Shown here: piece by piece, positions 56,628 to 64,000 of the stretch
Position numbering within the stretch: the first letter of the stretch is position 1
How the letters are laid out: each line of letters starts with the position of its first letter
Origin: Isoetes taiwanensis
Taxonomy: Eukaryota > Streptophyta > Lycopodiopsida > Isoetales > Isoetaceae
DNA: 64,000 nucleotides
Reading direction: 5' to 3'
NCBI GenBank assembly: GCA_021234155.1
Contig: JAJEKV010000034.1
Span: 2,916,001-2,980,000, forward strand
Translations under genes and position numbers: made by a program
Notes under the pieces: model-generated
Database searches by the model: none
What the model saw: only the letters and a program-made list of their open reading frames with translations
What the model was told of the DNA's origin: nothing

Positions 56628-57816
56628 CTAAATGAAAGTCATTCGAGGCATTAGTAATGGTTTTTTTTTTACATTTTTTGATAATCCCCGATGGTTGCAA
56701 ATGTTTAGAAAACGTAGGGGTTTTTTAAGAAGTACTCTATGGCTAAAAATGGGGTTTTTTAACAACACTGTTCTTAAGTCTGGATCATCTAGAAGAAAAC
56801 ATTCCCATGCACTACTGTTGTCACCCTTGGCCTTAGCATTATCATATTCCTCGTCTGATAGCATAGATATCATAATGAAGATCACATGTGCCATCTTCCG
56901 TGTTGTTCGCAGCTCATTATCCCTAACATCATATATTAGGCATCCCTCCCTAATAACTTTGAGGCACTCCAGATCATGAGCAGCGGATAGTGCATGCAGA
57001 TGTGAGTCACCTGAAGGACAAACGATGACAATAGTAAAGGACCTCTCAGTTGTCAATCCTATACAGCTTGTAAAGAAGATGTTGTAGTCCTTCTAGTTCA
57101 TGCCCACATCTCCTCTCTCACCCCTACTGTCCAATACAAAGAGTGATATGTTTCTAAGGCAAGTAGTTGATTCTGGCAAGAGACTTTGTACCCAATGGAG
57201 ACTGAATACTGGACAGTGTCTTCTTCTCCAGTAATCTTTTTCACAAGGGCCACTTTCTTTTCAACTTGGCCAGTACCTTAGGGGGTAGAGTCTCTTTATG
57301 TTTTGGATTTTTAGCCTTCTAATTCTTTAGGAAGTCCTTTGACCAGAATACAAACTTCTTGATTTCATCAATACTGACCTTGTATTTGTCCAGCAATCCA
57401 ATTTCAGATAATGCCACATCCCGCAATAGCCTTTGTAACTCAGCTCCTACAGCTGACTTCATTGTACGTACATCTTTCACATGGCTACAGCACTCAACGA
57501 AATACATCCTATCCTTTGTGAAAGCACTCTTCTTGTATAAGACTTCCTTCTTCAGGCACTGGTCTAAAACCCAAATGGTCTCAGTGTCGTCTAGCCCCTG
57601 AGTCTTTCTCATCTCTGTCACATTCAAGTCAAAGATGCTTATATTAACAGGAGGCACCCTACCCATAGTATCTGGCAGCTTCTTTTGTGCATAAGCATCC
57701 CAAAATTCATTCCACTTGAGCCATACTGCCTCCTTACAAAAGACAATCTTGTAACGAATCTGTTGGACCTGACCTGCTAGATATGCTATCAGAAGGATCT
57801 GCAATGCCATCACCAC
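56628..57816 (-). pseudogene. Unrecognised large coding relic
   Basis: Two long minus-strand frames, 57816-57319 (…KWNEFWDAYAQKKLPDTMGR, ISIFDLNV, LDQCLKKEVLYKKSAFTKDR, VDVALSEIG-like helices, FVFWSKDFLKN) and 57056-56628 (TTERSFTIVIVCPSGDSHLH, ALSAAHDLECLKVIREGCLI, MAHVIFIMISMLSDEEYDNA), are linked by sequence that reads on in shifted frames (KKITGEEDTVQYSVSIGYKV, LFVLDSRG). It therefore seems to be one protein gene with at least two frameshifts and one stop. The first part has a helical, charged look; the second an alpha/beta look. I do not recognise it. It lies directly upstream of the FCP1-like gene in the same orientation, but nothing shows they are connected. Confidence 0.45.
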
Positions 57817-57929
57817 TTTTTTTCTTTGATTTTCTTGCAGTCTTCTTCTCCTCAGATAATTAATTATGCATGGCGAGTGCGCTCCAAAGACTTTTGAACG
57901 CCTCAGACTTTGACCCGTCCTGTCTGGTG

Positions 57930-57931
<2 letters not shown>

Positions 57932-57960
<29 letters not shown>

Positions 57961-59258
57961 TTATCATGCTCCGTGGGACCCTATGGGTCATGAAGCAGCA
58001 AAATACAATGATCAGTGCTGTTGTTGTGTTTTAAGCAGAAAATCTCTATGAGTTTCCACTGATTTCATATAACAACCTAGTATTTTAGGATTTAAAGATA
58101 GCAAAGAATGAAAATTTTGCTAATCTATACCATATTTGTCTCGTATGTGCTGATATGCCGAACATTGTAAGAAAACATGGTGCTCATCTTCCACTTCGCC
58201 AGTTCTGCAGACGTCACAGATCCTTTCCTCTCGGATCAACTTACCCCAACGTCCTGTCTCTATTTTCAAATAGTGAGACCCGGACCTATATCGTGCAATT
58301 GTTCTTCTCATATGTTTGGAGATAGGAGCATCTAAGTAATCTGGGCTTGCATAAATGAGTAATGGATTTACCTCTTCGTGATAAAAGACCATCTTTGAGC
58401 CACGTTTTTCCCATAGTTTTCTGACAAAGTTTTCCTGAACCATAATACTGATCTCTGAATCCGAGCCAGTGTTCTGCCATTATCCCAATCGTGTACTTCT
58501 TTGAGCCATCCTGATGGCAGATCCATTGCCATTTTTGGTAATCTGCTTACATCCATCAACCTTAATCTGTTTACAAAATTCATAGTCAAACACAAAGCCT
58601 CAGCTTATAAAGGAAGAAGACCCGTTTCTGCCAAAAGAATCGCATATGGAATCTGCTTGCGCACACCCAGGACCTCTTGAATAAATATCTTCAATACTTG
58701 TTCTACCTGATTCCATGTTTTAGCGCGTATAGAGGGCCCCCAAATGGGAGCACCATACAACACGACTGTATGAACTAAGGTTTTAAACAACATCTTTTTG
58801 AGCCTCCCAACTGGACAAAAATGCACTGTGATATTTTGACAACATAGAATATAAAGCTGCCTTACCTCCTATAATACGTTTCCGCACACACTCCTTCCAT
58901 TTATAGTTTGAGCAAATCTCCAGACCCAGGTATTTGTAACAGTCCACTTCTTCTAGTCTCTCGCCTTGATATGTGAAAATTGGTTGCTTTACAGTGCCAA
59001 TCACCATAATTTTTGTCTTTGAAGGATTTACTTTCATTCTGTGAGAACTGCAAAAGGAGCTTAGATTGTTCAAATGTTCTTGTAGACCTTCTTGGGAATC
59101 TGCTATCAGCACTACGTCGTCAGCATACAATAACAATAGCACCACAAAACTTCCTAATTTGGTTCCAGCTTGTCCCCTGTTCAGTAGCCAATCCTCCAAC
59201 TCATCTATATAAAGTCCAAACAGAGTCGGCGATAGTGCTATGGTTCTCTTCTTAGATA
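57932..59258 (-). mobile_element. 5'-truncated LINE with (TTA)n tail
   Basis: Minus strand from 59258: LSPTLFGLYIDELEDWLL (reverse transcriptase motif before the active site), then LLLLYADDVVLIADSQEGLQ with the YADD catalytic motif (about 59130), SSHRMKVNPSKTKIMVIG, YKYLGLEI, the later LFKTLVHTVVLYGAPIWGPS, and the C-terminal YRSGSHYLKIETGRWGK with CDVCRTGEVEDEHHVFLQC (58120-58443). Frameshifts near 58800, 58600 and 58450 break it. The 3' end is a (TTA/TAA)9 tail at 57932-57962. Same clade as the fragment at 47157-47740. The 5' part including endonuclease is missing. Confidence 0.88.
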
Positions 59259-59270
59259 GAAGAGAACCAT
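59240..59270. repeat. Perfect 13-bp hairpin at the LINE 5' truncation
   Basis: ATGGTTCTCTTCT (59240-59252), loop TAGAT, AGAAGAGAACCAT (59258-59270). The left arm is LINE coding sequence; the right arm lies just beyond the truncation point. Such inverted joins can arise during LINE integration, but chance is possible. Confidence 0.55.
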
Positions 59271-60334
59271 CATTCTGGGGAAAGGGACGTCTGTTTTGGC
59301 GTCATGATATTTTGGACATGGGAGTTATTTTTAGCCTGAGCTTCTTTGGCCTCTCATTTCTTAAGCTCTGTCTGCTATATATCCCTGTAGCTTCCAAGCA
59401 ATTCTCATCGGCGTTTCCCTTGAGCTGAATTCTCTTTGTTCGGTGTTTCCCTCTGACCCTATTCTTTCATTAGTCTTGCTCTCTGCACGCTCGGAAAGGA
59501 TTGGGTCGAGATTGCCGGTTGTTTTAAGCGTCACGGTATTCTTGCAGTCCCGATCCCCTAAAACTAATGGGCATTTACGCATGCTTGGCTTGTTCTCTCA
59601 GTTTTTCTTTGTTCTCGTCTGTTCTGTGTTAGGTTGCTGACCCTTTTGCTTCTCTCCGTCCGCTATATGCCCCATCCTTTTCTGCTCGGCCATGATCGTC
59701 TCCGCTGTCCTTTCCTAATTTTTGGATTCGCCATGGTTTCTAGTATCTGCTCTATCGGTTCTAGCTTGCCCTCTTCTATCCTGCATGATTCGGATTCACC
59801 ATATTCCTCCTGCTTTTTTCATGTTTCTGTTTTTTCTGATTCTGCTCTTCTTTTCTGACTGACAGCGGGATGCTTACCTTCGATTTGTCTCTTGTTTAGA
59901 GCCTTCCCATTCTGGTTAAGGCGATTCATCTGTTCTGGTTGGATTCGCCATACTTTTTGCCCATCAATCCTGGTTTCGGCTGCTTTTTCCTCTCCTGTAG
60001 TATCTGGCCCATGTTTTTTCTCTTGTTCCCTTTCAGGCAAGTGTTTCGCCCCTCTCATCCCTCTGCCAATCCGATTCCGGGTCTTCTCATGGCCGGAGTC
60101 CCAGGTTTGAGCATTCTCTGCTTCCTTCGGCGCCGGATCTGGCCTGTATTTTCGCCGGGGGATACCGGGTCGGTGTATCCCGACGAAGTCGGGTTGTCCC
60201 GGGTTCCCGGGTCCCTGTATCCCGTTGCCACCTCCCTCCCTTTCTTCGTGTTTTCTTTTATTTTTTTCTTAGATAGGTTTTTCAGTTCTGTTTTTTCTAT
60301 GGTTTCGTGTTTCTTGTTTATGGTGTGGTTTTGG
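59271..60334. other. Pyrimidine-rich spacer with GC palindromes
   Basis: Plus strand strongly rich in C and T, with open frames that are an effect of composition. At 60157-60240 a GC-rich cluster has nested palindromes: GGGATAC…GTATCCC (60159-60181), CCCGAC-GAA-GTCGGG (60179-60193) and CCCGGGTTCCCGGG. No gene recognised; possibly an old 5' leader or promoter. Confidence 0.4.
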
Positions 60335-63300
60335 TTTTTTTTTTTTTTTTTTTTTTTGAAGGATCCAATTAACTAATATTAATCCAGAGTAAATACAAGA
60401 TGAGCGATATCAGGGTACTCCTACCCACACAAGAGTGAGTACCCACGTAACACAAGTGCCTATCTATGACTCATGCCACAAATCTGCCCAGACTGTCTAC
60501 AATGTGGAGGGTTCTTTCCCAGAGCGCTGCTTTGAACTGCTCTTTCCGAGGGGACGCCAAGTAAGACAGATATAGTTTGTATCTCAACTGAGGAACCAAC
60601 GCCTCAGGCTGCGTCTCGGCATTCCTGAACACCTTCATGCGTCGTCGCTTCCAAATGAGCCACAACAACCAGGCTTTACACAAATGAAAGGCCAAACTCT
60701 AAAGCTGGGACCACCTGTTAGGGTACACCCCCAAAAGAACCTCTTGACTAGAGAGCGAGGAGTGCAGGAGGCGCTGGACCCACTGCCATAGGGTTTCCAC
60801 ACAGGCACCACACATAGGACACATGTTGCTGATGCGCGGGTTGATCCTGTGGACCCAAGTGTTCACCCTCAGGGAACGGTGCACGATCTGCCACAACAAT
60901 ACCCGAATCTTGGGGGGCGAAATTGGGTTCCACACCCATCTCCAAATGTAGACCCAATCAACTCCCGGCACCTGGAGACTCCAACCGTCCGAAGGAGGCA
61001 GCTCATCCTGAATTGCCAACAGCCCATAACAGGATTTCACAAAATTTGAGGGATCTACTTTCGGGTGACACTTCCACACCCGTCCTGATGCCTGCGGAGG
61101 GTTTCAACGGCGGCAAGATTAGCTGTGCCCGGATAGCGCAATCCCGTCCCCGGTTGAAATCTGCGGCGAAAAAGGCTGCCAAGGTGCTACCCCATCGATA
61201 TACCACTCCGCCACCGTCAATACCCCACAGTGCTCCCATCTGCGCTGGACTCGTGGATCAACAGAGGCTGCCAGAACCGACGGTGTGCGTGGTCCAAGCG
61301 GGATCCACCAAGGCGATGCCTCCAACTGAATGCATCTGGCGGCATCAATTGCAAACAGCGGGCGGACCTGCTCCCTGGCTCGCAAGAGCCCCTTCAGAAA
61401 CGGAGAGGCATGAGCATACGGCCTGATATTCACAAACAGCGCCCATGGGAGTCGCGCAGGCACAGACGGCTTGTGGAAAACTATCGAGTGAGACAGCGAC
61501 TGATGAAGCATGACCATGCCCGGGGAGTCAAGTGCATTCTCAAGAATGGCAAAGACAAACTTTGACAAGAGGACCTTGCCATGCAGCGAGAGGTCGAAGA
61601 AGCCGAGCCCACCCGCAGCCTTGGGGCGCACGCACTTCCACCAGGCCACCTTAACGACTGCCCCTTCCTCATTGCCTCCCCATACAAAGTTACGGACCAT
61701 AGAGGAGATTTCCCTTGCTTTTCCGGGCGCCGGGGATGATAGAAGCCATATAAATATGAGTCGAACGAGCGAGCGGACTTTGCCACGGTGACCACGCACG
61801 CCATGGGCGGCTTTCCTCCCTTCCACCAATTAAGGTGCGGCCGAGACCCCCAAAATGTCTTCCCCACCGCTACTTGGCTGAGATGTCGATGCCGAACGGG
61901 ATACCCAAAAGCCTCGAGCACGTGCCCCAGGGCCGCGTTAAGCTTAAGGAATTGGGACACGGCTGCGGGCATAGGGCCGCCCATCGGCCATAATGCGGAG
62001 CACCGTCCAATTCATGAGGCGGCCGGAAGCAAGGGAGAATGTATCCAGCCCAGCTCCCCGTGTTTACCGGTTCCTCTCCTCACTGTAGGAAGAGGGAACG
62101 AGTCATCATCAATCTTGACTCCCAATGCTGCGCGACTGTCACGCCATCCTCGGCCCCTCCACAACACCGCCTCCATTTGCGGAAGTCAACAAGCTGCGAG
62201 AGGGTCTGCGCACGATAGTAAAGAGGAAGGGTGCCAACGGGCAACCCGGGCGAACTCCACGCCCACACTAAAGATCGGAGATGACTCACCGTGGCAACGG
62301 GGAGGGTGGCTCTAGCAGATATTAAGAGCTTCATAACCACTGCTGCAAAGCTCTCCCCACATCCAAAGGCTAACATCATCCTCTTCAAAAACGTCCACCG
62401 AACACTATCATAGGCCTTCGCGAAGTCCAGCTTCAAGTACACAATCTGCTGGCCTGTTCTGCGTGCCCAGTGAATGCCCTCGAATGCCGCTGCCACATTG
62501 CTAAGAATCGCCGCCCGGAATGAAGCCGCACCGCATGGGACTAATGGCCTCCTTCAAGACCCCACGGAGTCTAAGCGGCGGCCTTTGCAATGATTTTGTA
62601 TACTGGCGACGTAAGCGTGATCGGCCAATCGAATGACAATTTGGCTCCTTCACCTTCTCGACAGACGGCCGTGTTGAGCCTATAGTCCAACGCTTACGCC
62701 TGCAGTTGGATCTTGATAGGTCTGCAACACCGAAGTCCCCGCCCAATCCCAATATTCTTGAAAGAACTCATTTGGAATGCCGCCCGCACTGCAGAGCACT
62801 TATGGGGAGCCAAGGCACGGCAAGCCTCCTCAAGCTCCCCGCCAGGAGCTGGCGCCGCAACTCCCCGCCTCCTATCCGCCAAGGCACCTTGCATGACACT
62901 TTACTCAAAGACAATCTCCTCCATCACGTCTGTGTAAGGATATCTCTTTTCCTGAAAAAACTGGGAGAAATGTTGAAAAGTAGCCTGTTTGATGTCCACC
63001 GGCGAACTCAGAATACGACCATCAGCCAACGCTAGTGACGACATTGAAGCCGCATACTTCTTCTGTCGCGCAGCCCTGAAGAACATTCGAGAGTTAGTGT
63101 CCCCTTCCCGCAGCCAGGTGACCCCTGCTTTCACCCTTGCCTGAGCAGCCCTCCTGGATTCATCTGCTGCAATGTGGCGCAAAATCTCATTCTCCCGCAC
63201 CCCATCAGTCGGCCGGGCCCTAAGGGACTCCAATTCACGATACAATGCCTCTAACACCTTCCTCTCATGCCGTGCTCTCCGACTTCCCCACGACTTAGCG

Positions 63301-64000
63301 AATGCCTTGACCTCAGCTAAAGCCCGCACCATTCCCGCCATCCCGCGATTATCCCGAAAGGTACGAAACCAAATCTGTTGGCATCCCCACGAAAAATCAG
63401 CATCCTTCAGGTAGGCGTGATTTAACCTGAACACCCGGCGGTTTCGGTTCGGCCGCAACCACTCCCTAGGAGATTAGCCGAGGATAATGGTCGAGACTGC
63501 GGTAGACAGAATGCCCGTCGCTCGAAGTTGAGGCGCTGGGTTCGCCGCCAAGGTATTAACATAGCATCTGTCATGTCGAGCATACGCCCTGCCTGCTCCC
63601 ATCCACTGATTGCACCACGTAAATGTGGCATCGCCCGCCGCCTCTGCCAGATGCAAGGAGTCCAACAACAATACCCATTGCTGCCGCTCAAAACCTTGCA
63701 CAACTTCCGCGCCTCGGCCACACCTGTCATGAATGGACTCGACCATGTTGAAGTCGCCCAACAGCAGCCAAGCCACATCCGCCCCCAAGGATGCGACCTT
63801 ATGCCTTAACGACGCCCACAATGCCCCTCTTTGCCGCGCGCTGTTGTGGGCATAGACGTTCACAATCCCCCACTCACGCGAACCCTCCCGCCACTTGATG
63901 ATAACCCACCGGCCCCAACGGTCAGCCATGGTGAACGTCACTTGCACATGCATCTTCCATGCGATGGCCGTCCCCCCCTTAGAGGCCCCAGAGGTGGCAA
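60335..64000 (-). mobile_element. L1-type LINE ORF2, GC-rich, continues past the window
   Basis: Minus strand, 3' end marked by a poly(A) run (T at 60335-60357). In order from the window edge: endonuclease (63953-63474: WGIVNVYAHNSARQRGALW, LLLGDFNMVES, the metal/catalytic DFN motif, FTWCNQW); linker (63458-62901: QIWFRTFRDNRG, GVTWLREGDTNSRMFFRAAR with its WLxEGDxNSxFF motif); reverse transcriptase (62496-62080: IVYLKLDFAKAYDSVRWTFL, the first catalytic D region); the YxDD box is degraded (near 62110 it reads KIDDDSF); C-terminal region (FVWGGNEEGAVVKVAWWKCV, 61829-61119); zinc-binding part (PKIRVLLWQIVHRSL, MCPMCGACVETLW, 61079-60699) and a terminal LCKAWLLWLIWKRRRM (60695-60471). Frameshifts at several points make it non-autonomous. 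GC content is visibly higher than in neighbouring DNA. Confidence 0.9.

Noticed and set aside
59443-60376. Long plus-strand Ser/Phe/Leu-rich frames
   Set aside because: Produced by the pyrimidine bias of this stretch; no motif, no consistent start and several overlapping frames of similar length.
60923-62315. Plus-strand frames of 110-175 codons in the LINE
   Set aside because: Antisense to recognisable LINE reverse transcriptase and zinc-region coding on the minus strand.

Overview
The window looks like nuclear DNA of a land plant. Evidence: a PLS-class PPR relic, a transit-peptide-bearing small membrane protein of the cyanobacteria/plastid DUF6737 type, a plant-type thiamine diphosphate carrier with seven exons, plant-type tRNA-Ile(AAT), consensus GT-AG introns, Helitrons, LINEs and a long-TIR MITE. 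Low gene density, AT-rich spacers, many decayed mobile elements and recent local duplications suit a large repeat-rich genome. A fern or other seed-free vascular plant is my guess; the sequence does not prove it.

Layout. 0.6-3.8 kb is a shuffled nest of LINE ORF1/endonuclease pieces (+) and pieces of an unrecognised coding element (-). 4.1-6.3 kb is repeat block R1. 7.5-8.5 kb starts repeat block R3, followed by a two-exon ornithine aminotransferase relic, a small proline-rich/His-tailed gene and a broken PPR gene, and then the rest of R3 (14.3-16.3 kb), which carries an N-terminally truncated DUF6737 paralogue with its start codon 4 bp from a divergent tRNA-Ile. 17.0-17.5 kb is a MITE. 20.0-30.6 kb is the second copy of R1, split by an 8.34-kb minus-strand Helitron (20559-28902); R1 copy 1 supplies the exact empty site. 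30.8-38.5 kb is a tandem duplication of about 3.8 kb whose second unit runs into the full DUF6737 gene and the second tRNA-Ile.

42.8-46.0 kb (minus) is the best intact gene, a mitochondrial thiamine diphosphate carrier of 326 residues. 47.2-53.9 kb holds a LINE tail, an autonomous-type Rep-helicase Helitron ORF (+) broken by frameshifts and by a poly(A)-tailed LINE insertion, and a triplicated tRNA-derived SINE-like unit. 54.3-56.4 kb (minus) is an apparently intact three-exon gene for an FCP1-homology (HAD) protein with an altered catalytic motif. 56.6-57.8 kb is an unrecognised pseudogene; 57.9-59.3 kb a 5'-truncated LINE; 60.3-64.0 kb a GC-rich L1-type LINE that runs off the window.

There is no operon-like cooperation between genes. 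Functionally the window offers three plausible working protein genes (thiamine diphosphate carrier, DUF6737 protein, FCP1-like protein), perhaps the proline-rich peptide, and two tRNA-Ile genes, in a background of mobile elements and segmental duplications. I saw no clearly novel multi-gene system. The best leads are the fully resolved Helitron insertion, the transit-peptide-less DUF6737 copy, the FCP1-like protein with its acidic arm and palindrome-filled intron, and the SINE trimer.
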